Notes: generated by a model from the letters alone, not told the origin. A DNA stretch of 64,000 nucleotides from Bisporella sp. PMI_857 (GCA_021307315.1 JAJSPD010000014.1:310001-374000), one strand, 5' to 3'; positions 11,200-21,823 are shown, numbered from the stretch's first letter. Translations and numbers: made by a program.

Positions 11200-12860
11200 G
11201 TCAGCAAAAAAAGCTATTAAAATCTTTATTGCAAATGCTTCTGAATCATAGAAAGCTACTTATTCAGATAAAAAACGCTTCAATATTGTGTGTCGTACGC
11301 CGAAACTGTGCAACTTCAAAATTAAAGCGTGTGATTCCAAAAAAAGAAAAGTAGTCATTACTTATTTAAAACCTTATACTTGCTCTTCTGCGAGTTACTT
11401 TAAGGCCTTAAATACGAATAGCTTAAAGTATTTAATACTTTATTACCGTGCTTCGATTGTTAATAATTGTAAAATTACGCCAAAGCAAATTCAGTCGACT
11501 GAACGTTTTCAGTATTATAACAATATCCCGTACTTTCAGACGTACTGTGTAAAGCAAGCTGTTCTCGAAAAGTTGTATAGTAATAAAACTGAATCTTTTG
11601 CGCTGTTTTCTAGCTATATCGAAAAATTTAAAAAAGTCGATAAAAACAATTACGCTGTACTTAAAACTCGAGCTAACAGCGTATTCCAAACAGCTTTTTT
11701 TGCTCCAGGCCCTTTTCGTTTAGCCGCAAAACGTTTTCGTCAGTTTTTTGCTATCGACGGAACTTATACAAAATCGCGGTATCGTATAGTATTATTAATT
11801 TGCTGTAGTATCGACGCAAACGACAAAGTAGTCCTTTTAGCCTGAGCATTAGTACTTATTGAAAATCAGCGTTAGTAAAGCTAGTTTTTGCGTTATTTAA
11901 AGCTTGCTTTTCTAGTAACTTTACAAGCTCAGTATACTTTTATTTCTGATCGCGAAAAAAGTATAGCGAACGCTGTGGCAGAAAAGTATCCCGCAGCAAT
12001 TCATTTTTACTGTTGTTAGCATATTGCAGATAACTTACAGCAAAGATTTAGCAATAAAGTAAAGCCATTATTCTGGAAAGCCTGTAACGCAAAAACAAAG
12101 CAATTGTTCAAAGCTGAAATAATAAAAATAAAAAAAGTCAATAAAGCTGCGTTCGATTATTTTTGCGATATCGACAAAAAGCTATAGACTAAAGCGTATT
12201 TTAAATATTCTCGGTTTAGCTATAATACTTTTAATATCGTTGAATCTTTAAATTCGGTTTGGAACAATTATCGACATATGCTTTCTTTTCAATTACTAGA
12301 CGGTATTTATTTGTCAGTAACTGAAACGTAGTTTAAAAAGCGTTTAGCAATTAGCAAGTCAAATTACTTTGCCGACGTACTTATGGCCAAATTTAAAGAT
12401 CGCTTTTATGCTTTTCGTCGATATCGAGTATTTCTTTCGAATAAAACTATTGCGCAAGTCGAAAAGCTTACAACAAGTCGTAAATAAATAGTCAATATTA
12501 ATCAAAAACATTGCGACTATGCAGATTTCTATAAGTATTAATCGTTTTGTTTTCACGCAATTGCAGCTTTAAAAGTTCTGCAAATTGATTCAGCCGATTT
12601 ATTTAATAGCTACTTTACTACAGCGATTTACAAGTCGACTTACCGCTATACAGTTATGCCAGTTTCAATCGAAAACCTTCTTCGCGATAATTCAATTAAA
12701 CCATCGATATTGCGTAAAGCAACTAGCCGACTTCGAACAAAACGCGTACGCAAAAGTCAATAAAGCAAAAAACAAACACGCTGTAAGAATTGCCTTGATT
12801 AAGGCCATAATCGTCGTCGATGTACCAACTAGCTTGTTTCAAGCGGACGTCGAAAACGAG
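11200..12860 (+). pseudogene. Degenerate MULE transposase, frame intact but full of stops
   Basis: A transposase for Mutator-like elements. One reading frame runs for about 1.6 kb without a frameshift but is broken by about a dozen TAG, TAA or TGA codons. An N-terminal FAR1/WRKY-like part has VCRTPKLCNFKIKACDSKKR and YTCSS. The MULE catalytic domain has RQFFAIDGTYTKSRYRIVL and DANDKVVLLA, then SDREKSIANAVAEKYP and, after a stop, HIADNLQQRF. A SWIM-like stretch has CDYADFYKY and FCFHAI. A C-terminal zinc knuckle reads CKNC, four residues, H, four residues, C. Several stops sit where relatives carry Trp or Gln, which fits transition mutation of TGG, CAA and CAG. It is not functional as it stands. 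Confidence 0.82.
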
Positions 12861-13044
12861 CTTACAAATAGCTACAATCAGATTCTGAAAAAGAAAAAGA
12901 AAAAGAAAAAAAAGAGAAAAGGAAAAAAATGAAAATAACGAAAATATTAAGAATAATAAGGAAGAATTAGAAGCTCAACGCCTTGATTAAGAGCTTGAAA
13001 TACAAATAAAAGCTGTCGATATTATGTTGGAGCTGCGTAATAGC

Positions 13045-13069
13045 GACGACGACGACGACGACGACGACG
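13045..13069 (+). repeat. GAC trinucleotide run
   Basis: About eight GAC units inside the MULE, downstream of the degenerate transposase frame. If translated they would form an acidic Asp run. Confidence 0.7.
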
Positions 13070-13229
13070 AGCTTTCAAACGTTAATAGCGATATTTTCGA
13101 TCAAGAACCTATTGAGTCTACTCTACCTGAATTACGATTTTCTACAAAGTCAGGAAAAGCGTATGGAATATAAATTGATTTTTGGAATTAAAGCAATAAA
13201 AGTACATTGGTTTTAGGCCTATATTCTAT

Positions 13230-13305
13230 CTACAGCGTGCCTACAGCGTGCCCACAGCGTGCTTACAGCGTTCTACAGTGTGCCTACAGCGTGCCTACAG
13301 CGAGT
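13230..13305 (+). repeat. Imperfect 11-bp tandem repeat in the MULE
   Basis: About seven units resembling ctacagcgtgc lie between the transposase remnant and the right terminal repeats. Some units differ by C/T changes or a lost base. Confidence 0.75.
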
Positions 13306-13372
13306 GTTGGAGGCTTTCTGAAATACCACCAATTATTTGGAAGCTTTCTCAAATACCATCAAAAGTGGTATC

Positions 13373-13447
13373 TGAGAAAGCCTCCAAATAAAGTGGTGGT
13401 ATCCGAGAAATATGGGCACTTTTCGGTGGTATCCCAGATATTTGCCG
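13373..13447 (-). repeat. Right terminal inverted repeat of the MULE (75 bp)
   Basis: Exact reverse complement of 10837-10911. Just inside it (about 13310-13372) are further inverted and direct copies of the taccac and gctttctca motifs. Confidence 0.88.
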
Positions 13448-13456
13448 AAATAATAA
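13448..13456. repeat. Right target-site duplication of the MULE (9 bp)
   Basis: The bases aaataataa, identical to 10828-10836, mark the right insertion boundary. Confidence 0.85.
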
Positions 13457-14105
13457 TTGCAGTATACGCTACGCAGTAGTATGTAAAGGCCACTAAGCCT
13501 CTTTGAGTAATAATTAAATAGCGTTGTATTAGGTGATTGAATGACCAAATTATCTAAGTCCAAAGCCTATTTTGTGCAGAAAAGACAATCCCGTGAATGC
13601 GTACTACATCACGAGGCAACTTCAAGGATCTAGCAAAGACATTACTAGAAAAGAATATATCTCGAAGGAAATTTATCATGTATTTATTAGTGCGCAGTAG
13701 ACACCCGATCTATAGTAACCAATTTCTGTGCCTTATGGGACAGATCACGCTGTAGGTCCAATGCCGACTCCAAGCATAGCTGACACTAATACCAAGGAAA
13801 CAAAAGAAGAGGAGACTTCTCAGGTATCATGTTCATGCCCAAATTCACACCCAGAAAATCTACCACCTAGCTTAAACTTTATCCCATGATGAACAGCGTT
13901 AAAACGAAGCAATAAGCACAATGGAGCTAGCAGGCTCTAGATCTTACTGCGGCTACTATGCTGGCTCCTGTTCTCCTCTGTCTCGTATCAAGAGCTCTGC
14001 CAAATCGGAAAGACCTAGTACGCTAGATTTTATTTCGATTTCAAGGGTGTCTATCTCTTTCTCCGTTAAGTACTACTCATCATCATCCAGCTTTTCACTC
14101 TGAGG
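13457..14105. other. Intergenic region right of the MULE
   Basis: About 650 bp. A 60-codon Ser-rich ORF starting with ATG at 13921 ends just before the stop codon of the minus-strand gene at 14106. It has no recognisable content and I do not call it. Confidence 0.4.
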
Positions 14106-15968
14106 TTAGACAGTCCCGGAGACAATAGCGACCTTCTTCTGGACAATTTTCACCTCACCAGTTACAGAATCAGTCTCCTCAGTAGACACAATCCCATGGG
14201 TGCCATTAAAGATAGCCCAATCAATTGAAGTTTGATCGGATTCGTTAGAAGAGTAGTTACGGCAATAAGCCGCCCGCTCAACATCATCCATAAAGAAAAG
14301 ATGCTCTAGACTTCCTGTCACATAAGCGGGACCGCCAGAAGGTGCAGGAGAAGGTGGACGTGCGATTTCTCTGCTCTCTTTGGATTCACAATACTCAGCA
14401 CAATCAGCAGCGAAGGTGCCAAGGCTGTCCTCGAAGGCTCTCTCATCTCGCTCTTGAACCTCCTTATGTCGTCGTGCTTGCAGCTCATCTTGGCGCCGCT
14501 TTTCCGCTACGTGGAAGCCTCGCATTAGTTGTCCAAATTCTATTCGGGAGAATCCCTGGCGAGGGTCTTTGTGATGGATACCGGATGAACTAATAAAGTT
14601 CGTGGTGTTTTGAGACAGTTTGGTGTTGGCAGGAATCGGAGCGACATCACCAGTTTGCGACGCAGGGGTGGTGCCAGAGACATTATTTCCAGTGCATGGC
14701 AAAGCACCAAAGTCTTTGGATTGAGCGACAAGACTTGCCTCGCCAAGTTGTTGTTCTGTGGTTTCTTGAACTTCTTCGCGAGTTGTGGACGCTGTGTAGG
14801 GTTCGGTTCGCAGAGGAATTGGATGAGCATCCGCTTTCTCGGCATAATCAGTATGAGATTGGCTCTCAGGGTGGTCAAGAGAAGTTGAGGGCATATTGTG
14901 GTGAGGTATGCTGTTCTGAAACGCGTTGTTTTGTTCTGTCCCTTGCCACTTTAAGGAAGGCTCAATCCTTGAGGCGGCATCTGCTATCCACTTTCTCTTC
15001 TTGCTCTTTTCAAACATCCCTCGAACTTGGGTATTATAATTGGCAGGATCATTATGATATGTTGGAACAAAAGATGGGACTAGGACACTCGGAGGCAATG
15101 AGTCCCTTTGTAGTTGATATTCTCGTGGCGAAGGAGCAGGTAAAACTTCTACTTGATGAAAGGATCCGTATTTTGAGTCAGACGGCACGAAGGCTTGCTC
15201 AACTTGACATCGGCTATGAAGACTGGAGGACGCATACAGAGAACTATGGAGTAAAGAACTTATTTGTGCCTGCTTTGCGCCAAACGATACAAAAGGCACA
15301 ATATTTGCCGGCAAAGCAGATTGATCAGCAGCGTGAGGGGGAAGAGAAAGAGCACTATCCTGAGATGCAGGGTTTGTTTTGGAGACATTACCGGTAAACA
15401 ATGGCGACCGAGCCTCTCTTGTTTTGCTTGATGCGGGATCAAAACGATTGGCTGAAGTAAAGACTGGTTGTTCGAAACGCGGATAATGCGTCGATGAACT
15501 GTTAGGAGGAGAAAGGCTATTTCTTGTTGAATATAGAGCATTAGTGCCCCCAGCTAAGGGATTGTACGGGATTATCGTGGTTTTTGGAGGGGTTGGCCTC
15601 AACATGGTCGAATATGAATTTGGGCATAAACCGGGTCTGGATGTATACTGTTGATCAGTATGAATACCGTTCCCGGTTATAGGAGAAGTGCAAGCCGCAG
15701 TAATATCGAAACCAGCGTTTTCTGTGCTGTTCTGAGAGTTCGAAATACTTCTATTGTGGTCGATATTAACAACGTGCTGAACAGGAAAAAGAGCATATAA
15801 TTCTGGATTAGCAGGCTCCAACGGCCTACTGATTGACTCCGGCATCTTAGAAGATCTTTGGCCCCAGCCACGACGTAAGCTTGATGGAGTTATTGAGGAA
15901 TTATCCGGCCCAGAAAAAGGGTTAGAATTCACATGCATTGCTTGTGAAGCATGGAGAACAGGGCCCAT
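14106..15968 (-). CDS. Unknown 620-aa low-complexity protein
   Basis: I do not recognise this protein. It is a 620-residue single exon from the ATG at 15968. Most of it is rich in Ser, Asn, Pro and Thr and looks disordered. Near residues 480-530 there is a charged helical part (AEKRRQDELQARRHKEVQER) that could form a short coiled coil. The last 100 residues look more ordered (HLFFMDDVERAAYCRNYSSN). The start codon directly follows a good acceptor (ctgaactcacag), and a donor-like gtaagc lies about 100 bp upstream, so a 5' UTR intron is possible. It sits 164 bp downstream of the minus-strand paralogue at 16133-17497, in the same direction. I tested joining the two through an intron and found no reading frame that works. 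It may be functionally linked to that pair. Confidence 0.6.
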   Translation of the reverse strand: MGPVLHASQAMHVNSNPFSGPDNSSITPSSLRRGWGQRSSKMPESISRPLEPANPELYALFPVQHVVNIDHNRSISNSQNSTENAGFDITAACTSPITGNGIHTDQQYTSRPGLCPNSYSTMLRPTPPKTTIIPYNPLAGGTNALYSTRNSLSPPNSSSTHYPRFEQPVFTSANRFDPASSKTREARSPLFTGNVSKTNPASQDSALSLPPHAADQSALPANIVPFVSFGAKQAQISSLLHSSLYASSSLHSRCQVEQAFVPSDSKYGSFHQVEVLPAPSPREYQLQRDSLPPSVLVPSFVPTYHNDPANYNTQVRGMFEKSKKRKWIADAASRIEPSLKWQGTEQNNAFQNSIPHHNMPSTSLDHPESQSHTDYAEKADAHPIPLRTEPYTASTTREEVQETTEQQLGEASLVAQSKDFGALPCTGNNVSGTTPASQTGDVAPIPANTKLSQNTTNFISSSGIHHKDPRQGFSRIEFGQLMRGFHVAEKRRQDELQARRHKEVQERDERAFEDSLGTFAADCAEYCESKESREIARPPSPAPSGGPAYVTGSLEHLFFMDDVERAAYCRNYSSNESDQTSIDWAIFNGTHGIVSTEETDSVTGEVKIVQKKVAIVSGTV

Positions 15969-16132
15969 CTGTGAGTTCAGGAATTAGTTTCTTTATTTGA
16001 GAAGTCTTCGGAAGAAGCGGATGATAAGTTGACGAGATATAATCTACTCTTAAAATACATGCTTACTTGACACACAGTCACGTAGCGAGGCCAGTATCAC
16101 ACCGAACTGCAGGTTTATGAACGGAGGTGCAG

Positions 16133-17497
16133 TTAACTTATGCTGTCTTGACTGTCGGAAGAATCTCCAGCTTGCCCACTAGGCCGCCCACATTCACTAC
16201 CACCCTGAAAACCTCGTCGCTCACCGGTTTGCCCATATTTTTGGCCTAGCTCTACATTCCAACCACGGCCATTGTTAGTCCTTAGGCTAGGGGGATTGCC
16301 TTGCTGAACATTGCCACTTGTTATACTATCGCTCACGCTGACACCCATATTCGGTGCTATGTTGTCACATTGTTGAGAACCATCCCGATTCTCTTTGTAA
16401 TATTGGCCGAGCTCGGATAATTGACTATTGATCCTCAGCAGATACTTGGATGGCCACTGACCGGCACTGAGAGTGTTTTGAATACTTTGATTTGTCCCAA
16501 AAAAGGCATTGATAACATTGCAACCATCATTGTCAGAAACAAGGGCTCCATGATACTTGGCATGCTCAACGGCTGAGATAGCTAAGTTCAGGTAAGGTAT
16601 TGGTGTTGGGCAAGGAGACTGTTTAGGAGCAGGTGTAGGTGCAGGATGCCGTTGAGCCTCACATGAGCGGCCAAATTGAGAAACTCGACCATAGGCAATT
16701 ATTTGTCGAAGGGCAGGAATATGAGGGGCAATTTGAGGAATTGGGGTGCCACCATGAGCAAGTAGCTGATCAATGCCCTCAGATGTCGTCAGGAGGCTAG
16801 CATAAACAAAGTCATTGATAGGTTGTTTCAAGTTCATTTGTTGCGATGCACTTTTAATCATTTGGAGAAATCTCCCAATGCTTCTATCCTGCTGAATCTG
16901 GCCACCCCGCTCATGCCCAGCAAGAGAATGAAGTCCAGAAGGATAGTCTTGGTCTTTATCACTACTTTGTCCGTAGTTGATAGGACTGGAGAGTGAGATG
17001 CTTCCCAAAGCCACCAGCCGACTAGGGTATTGGTCTTGATCATAGGAATTGCGTAAATGTTGAGACTTTTGTTGGTTGAAATCGTGGATGTCGCAGTTTA
17101 GAGTGGGCGGGTTGTTTTGTCGATTTTCTTGCCGAGGAAAATTTCTGTTCTGTAGTATCTTCAGATATTGAGCTAATTGCTCTTTATACCAACCCTCGGG
17201 CGGACCATTGACTCCAACATAGCTGCATAGGCAGTCAGTTAGCTGTGGTACAATCATCAACAAGTATTGGACTTACTCAATATGGTCAATATAAAGTTCA
17301 ATATTTTTGATTGCATTTGGGTGCCATTTATCACCGCCCTTGCTACGAGGCAAAATAACGTTCATCATATCTGCGATCTTCTGCCTTTGTTGTTCTCTCT
17401 CAGACTTGCTCCTGTCATAGCCTGGGCCAGCTGATCTCTTAGAGCATGCTACGAACCAAATTTGGTGCTTTGATGCCCACGGCCCACTTCCGGGCAT
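16133..17497 (-). CDS. Unknown 436-aa protein, paralogue A of a divergent pair
   Basis: Unknown function. Two exons (17277-17497 and 16133-17222; intron 54 bp, phase 2) encode 436 residues. The N-terminal region of about 100 residues is ordered: ASKHQIWFVACSKRSAG, IADMMNVILPRSKGGDKWHP, NAIKNIELYIDHI, then VNGPPEGWYKEQLAQYL. The rest is Gln, Asn, Ser and Pro rich and probably disordered. The same N-terminal pattern appears in the divergent gene at 18263: IWFV, then IAD/VAD, KW or RW with N, then PP-GWY. The intron falls at the same codon and phase. The domain resembles a small helical, possibly DNA- or protein-binding module, but that is a guess. The start is the only ATG before the conserved IWFV block. 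Confidence 0.72.
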
Positions 17498-18262
17498 GGC
17501 GGCAGTGATGTATAAGCTCTTCCTGGATCAGCGGGTACTCGAGAGAAGAATGGTGTGCAAGAGCAGATCAAAATAATCAAAAGAAAGAATGACTCCTTTG
17601 CCGTAGTGATGGTTCGGTAAAAAACTAGCATTCGACAAATCGAAAACCGTAATTGAAGAATGGAAACAGCTCGAGGAGGAACGAGCAAATAGACAAGAAT
17701 CAACTCTCTTTTGAAGGCGTGTTTCCATTGTGAGTGTTTCAAAAAAGAAAGAAAGACTGAGTGTGAATAGAAAAAATATTGACTGTCGTCTATAGGAAGT
17801 GAGCGAAAATGTGGCAGAGGATTCTCTCCAGCTGAAAAAGAAGCTATTCATAACGGCACGACAAATCATTAGGAAGGCGATGTGATTCAATGAATATTTG
17901 GAGCTTCAAATGTCTAATTTTACTGCACCAGCAGATAGATGCACACTCGGAGCGTTAGTGAGTCAACTGTACCGAACATTTATACTCAAGTGCATACAAT
18001 GAAACATCTCAATAAGTCATTTCAGGCTACTCTCTGATTCTCGATCTACCGTTGACTCCACATCTCATTTCGATTCTTTTTTTATCTCCGAGAATCTCTT
18101 TCGGTCGCTGCGGCCTACATGGTCTTCAATTATCGACAGTTTCGCGACAAATAGAGACTTCCTATCCCAGCACAACACAAATTAGAGCTTCCCGTCTACT
18201 TTCTCCTTTGTAAGCTGTTCGATTAACTTCCAACAAACTTGGGGATATTCAGGCCCAGCGTT
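17498..18262. other. Shared promoter region of the divergent paralogues
   Basis: 765 bp between the two start codons. Minus-strand ORFs of 97 and 120 codons overlap here in different frames and lack ATG-plus-homology support. Nothing else is recognisable. Confidence 0.5.
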
Positions 18263-19449
18263 ATGGTGGGCACCATACGAGCCTCCAACGAAGCTATCTG
18301 GTTCGTCATGGAGCACTATAGAAACAACCCTCAAGCAACACGAGCAAGCGTCGCCGATTACCTTAACAATCTCTTTCCTCGCTATGACTACAGCGGGCGA
18401 TGGAAGGAAAACTCCATACCTGTACTCCAGGAACATGCAGCTGACCCAAGGTAAGTCGCTTTCGGTATTTCCTGGGCTAGAGCTGATGATATTCCCCATA
18501 TAGATGGACTCTCAATAATCCCCCCCCGCGCGGCTGGTATAGCGCCCAAATAACTCGAGGAAACCAAATTGCTGCAAGACGAGCAAATCAAGCTCAGAAA
18601 CAAAGCAATAAATATCAAAGCCGCCAAACGGCTAATATTAGTCCGGATCGGCAGCGGCTCAGACCTAATGTAAGCTCCAACAGCACTGTGGACGCCCTTT
18701 CTCAACAGGTTTGCTCTCCCTGGCAACCCAAAAATCCCCATGGTCTTTCCCAAAACGTATTCAACGACTCGGAACAAGGAGAGGAGGGAACTATCAGAAC
18801 CCAACCTCAAGCAAGCATAGCTGCAGAGTATATTCCGGATGTTTCCTTGGTGGGGGAGGTGCCTTATCGACAATATAGCTTCTTTCCAGATTCCTGCCGA
18901 CCCCAGAACCAGCTTCTTAATAATATGTCCAAACTAGTAAATACTCCTCCACCACGAATACCAATTTCATCTGTAATTTCGAATTTCTCCGATCCCAATC
19001 TGCAACAACACGACCTTTTCGGTTTTCAGCAGTTTCCCACCGGCGGTCCATTGTCTAGAACATCTACCCACCAAGTTCATGCCCATTGCCCCTTAAACAC
19101 AGCTATGACTCAAGGGCTGCAACGTTCTTCTGTTGCATATCAACACCGTCAACTTCCACCGCCCTCGGAGCCTTCTCCGAAGCCCTCAAGTAGCCAGGCT
19201 ACAAATCTAACACGGACCATAAACTTCATAGATGCCACCGGCCATGCAATGAATAACAGCAAACCGATCTCTGATAACATGCTTGCAAACCTTTCAAAAC
19301 TCCTATTGACCATCAAGTACAGCCAGGAGAATGGCGATACGGTGCATCCTGACATAGAGATCCGTGTTCCTCTCCTTAAAAGGGTGGTTGGGCATTATGA
19401 ACAATATTTCTTGTCAAAACTCCAAGATGGCTCCAGCAAAGACATTTGA
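18263..19449 (+). CDS. Unknown 377-aa protein, paralogue B of a divergent pair
   Basis: Unknown function. Exons 18263-18450 and 18504-19449 (intron 53 bp, phase 2) encode 377 residues. The N-terminal part reads ASNEAIWFVMEHYRNN, VADYLNNLFPRYDYSGRW, NSIPVLQEHAADPR, then WTLNNPPPRGWYSAQI. It aligns by eye with the gene at 16133-17497, including the intron position. A Pro, Ser and Gln rich linker follows. A C-terminal helical part (MLANLSKLLLTIKYSQ, RVPLLKRVVGHYEQYFLSKL) could be a second ordered domain. The longer frame from 18239 starts at TTG, so I use the ATG at 18263. The two genes look like an inverted duplication that has diverged outside the first domain. Confidence 0.75.
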
Positions 19450-20321
19450 GATAGTCGACAGGACCAGAGATGGCCAACTCGAAGCTAGGCCTCTCATCCA
19501 GCCAGATTACAGATCTAAATGTAGCCGTCTCATCTCAACCACCAAGTGTAATATTATCCTAGGGTCAAGAACTCCTTCATCCGCATAGCTAGGTATTTAG
19601 CATTAACACCACCAACACCACTTCCCTCATTTCATGTCTACATCCTACTGATCTCTCACCGCAACTCCCCAGCGTGTCAAGTCCTCCATACAATCCAGTG
19701 GCATTCGTCTGATCTCGTACTACGATAGCAATAAAGCCCTCTAACACTACGCCGCAGCCAATGGCATGATTCCTGAGATACAGAGCCGGGCGAGCGCGTG
19801 AGTGAAGAACACTTGGTGGTGTATTGTGAAAAGAATAGACGGGAGCTTGATCAGAAGTTGGGTTTTGAAGGATGTCAACGGCGATGCTGGTTGGAGTTGG
19901 GATAAGGAGACAGTGGGTAGAGGGACTGATCGTGGAGCAGGAAATGAAACTTGGACCTGGCTTCGCTGCATGTACTTACTTCGTTGCATTCGGCTGTAAA
20001 CCCTATGACGATCTTTTTGTAATAAGATGTCTCTCGAAATGAAAGTGATAAGAGGACCGTTATCGCAACGCTTTAGAGAGGGATTTTCTCGGAGTATTTA
20101 AATTTGTTTTAAAGGTTCGTTGACCACCGCATGCCAATGAAGACCTGCTCTGCCTTACCTGACTAGGCGTTTACCATACATATAATTTTTCTGGGTATCG
20201 TGGGTTTGGTTTCTCCTACCCAAATGCATAAATCTAGAGGCTCCAAAACGCTATAATAAACGGTATCACCGCAACTCCCCCAATTTTATCAAATTAGTTT
20301 GCGTATTCTTAGCCAGATGTC
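19450..20321. other. Convergent intergenic region
   Basis: About 870 bp between the 3' ends of paralogue B and the methyltransferase gene. It contains only short overlapping ORFs and no repeat I can see. Confidence 0.5.
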
Positions 20322-21823
20322 TTATTTCATGTCCAATGGGTTGTACCAGGCCCAAATGGACCACCAGCAGATAATGCTCTCTTGATCGGCACTTCCCCAG
20401 TCGTCTCGAAAAGCCACAGAACCTTGGTACTTGAGCTGGAGGTCTTTCTCTCTCATGGAGCCGACGAATTGTGAGTACAATGACTTGGTCTTCTTGTCTC
20501 GGAGTGGGACTGAATACTCCTAGGTTAGCTTCTGCTACACTCCGAACTCGAGGCTCACATATACTAACCGGCCACTAATGCCAAAGATGTGCGACCATGC
20601 TTCAAGAACTTTTGAATCATTGCTGCAACTAAGGAAGGGTGATCGTCGTCGTAGAATGGATCAGCAGCCACTACGACCTGAGAATGTCAGTAAGTTCCAG
20701 GAATTAGAGAAAGCTCCGAATTAAGCTCTTGCTGTTTACCTCAAATCTTTCACCCCCAAAATCTCTGTTAATCTGGTCATCATTCTTCCAGTCCAGCACC
20801 TTCCCTGTGGCAACCCCACCCATTTTATTAATGAGATCAGAATTGAGGTCGATATTGTGCAGCAAGTTTGCATGAATCTCAGGAAGATCAGTGAGAATCA
20901 CATCTACATGCCAGATTGCTGCCAGTGCAATGCCAACTAGACCTGTACCTGCACCCAGCCTGCAAGTTATCATATTAGCTTGGTTTCTTTAAGAAGGACG
21001 AAAGCTTGTATGATGACACGTACTCGAGGACTTGGTTACTATTTCTCGTTGTAAAGGTGGAACCAGTTGCTGTAGTATAGTTGTTTCGAGGAGGGTTGAT
21101 AACATGACAGAAGTAGTCATTTCCCAATTTCTCAAGGATCTTCGACACCGCAAAGGCAGTCCCCCATGTCTTGAGACCAAGATTATCCCCAGTGAGAGGA
21201 GGCTCACGGATCTCGAAATGAAGCTGAGGAAGTTTTTCGGATGCGGGAACAACCCACGTTCTGGTCATTTCAGGCATTGCTGTTCAATCAACAGTCAGTG
21301 GAATACTCTGTGAATTCTATGATTCTAGAGAGAATGGAGCTTATCATCGCGTTGTCCTTCTTAGTCCAGATCTATAGATAATATGGCTGCTTTTCAAAAA
21401 CATGTTCAACAGGTAGCTGACATCACAACATACCTGATCTACCACATCTTTCCGCCATTCGCTTGCTAGCTAGATCATAGATAATATCCTTCTGAGTAGC
21501 GGCCTGGCTAGTATTTAAAGAAGGACCATCAAACCATCTTAGATCGCTCGCAACGATGGACATCAAAAATCGATTGATATCGCTTGGATCTTGGGTGCGT
21601 GATTCTTCTTGATTGGACTCCTCACTCCAATTTTCTGGGGAAAGAGCAAGATTGTTCAAAGCCCGAGAGAGCTCATTGAAGGATGGCTGCTTTCGAAGAT
21701 TTGGAACCGAAACTGATGCGGCTGTCAGAGGAGTCCTGACAGTATCATTTATTGCTAATCATTTAAAGGAATGGACTTACAAAGTTCCCTGTCTGCTGCA
21801 ATCTTTCCGGATTGCTTCTCCAT
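20322..21823 (-). CDS. Class I protein-lysine methyltransferase, Rrg1/EFM2-like
   Basis: A SAM-dependent methyltransferase of family 16, related to fission yeast rrg1 and to the EFM translation-factor lysine methyltransferases. Six exons are inferred: 21781-21823, 21434-21721, 21024-21279, 20740-20959, 20576-20677 and 20322-20519, giving 368 residues. Motifs in order: DLASKRMAERCGRSAMPEMT, IREPPLTGDNLGLKTWG, motif I VLELGAGTGLVGIALA, VILTDLPEIHANL, VVVAADPFYDDDHP, then SVPLRDKKTKSL and WWSIWAW at the C-terminus. The ATG at 21823 starts MEKQSGKIAADREL. All junctions close in phase, but the last intron (20520-20575) needs a weak GTGGCC donor. The stronger nearby gttagt donor puts the tail out of frame. 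The target protein is not known from sequence. Confidence 0.8.

Larger units (their letters stand above)
10837..13447. mobile_element. Complete Mutator-like (MULE) DNA transposon, 2,611 bp
   Basis: A Mutator-superfamily DNA transposon. It has perfect 75-bp terminal inverted repeats, is flanked by a perfect 9-bp direct duplication, and contains a degenerate MULE transposase. The interior is strongly AT-rich compared with neighbouring genes. Near both ends there are several extra copies, in both orientations, of a motif resembling aaataccac next to ttggaggctttctca; these could be transposase binding sites. The right part also holds a GAC run (13045-13069) and an 11-bp tandem array (13230-13305). 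The frame is intact but carries about a dozen stops, as expected from C-to-T and G-to-A change such as RIP. The copy cannot encode its own transposase, yet its ends look fresh. Confidence 0.88.

Noticed and set aside
13921..14103. 60-codon Ser-rich ORF with an ATG start
   Set aside because: It is very short, low in complexity, and ends against the 3' end of a convergent gene; no support beyond an open frame.
14106..17497. One large minus-strand gene joining the 620-aa ORF and paralogue A
   Set aside because: Every donor and acceptor combination I tried between 15969 and 16135 gives a stop or the wrong phase.
17449..17890. Two minus-strand ORFs in the promoter between the paralogues
   Set aside because: They overlap each other in different frames, one runs into exon 1 of a better-supported gene, and neither shows family features.
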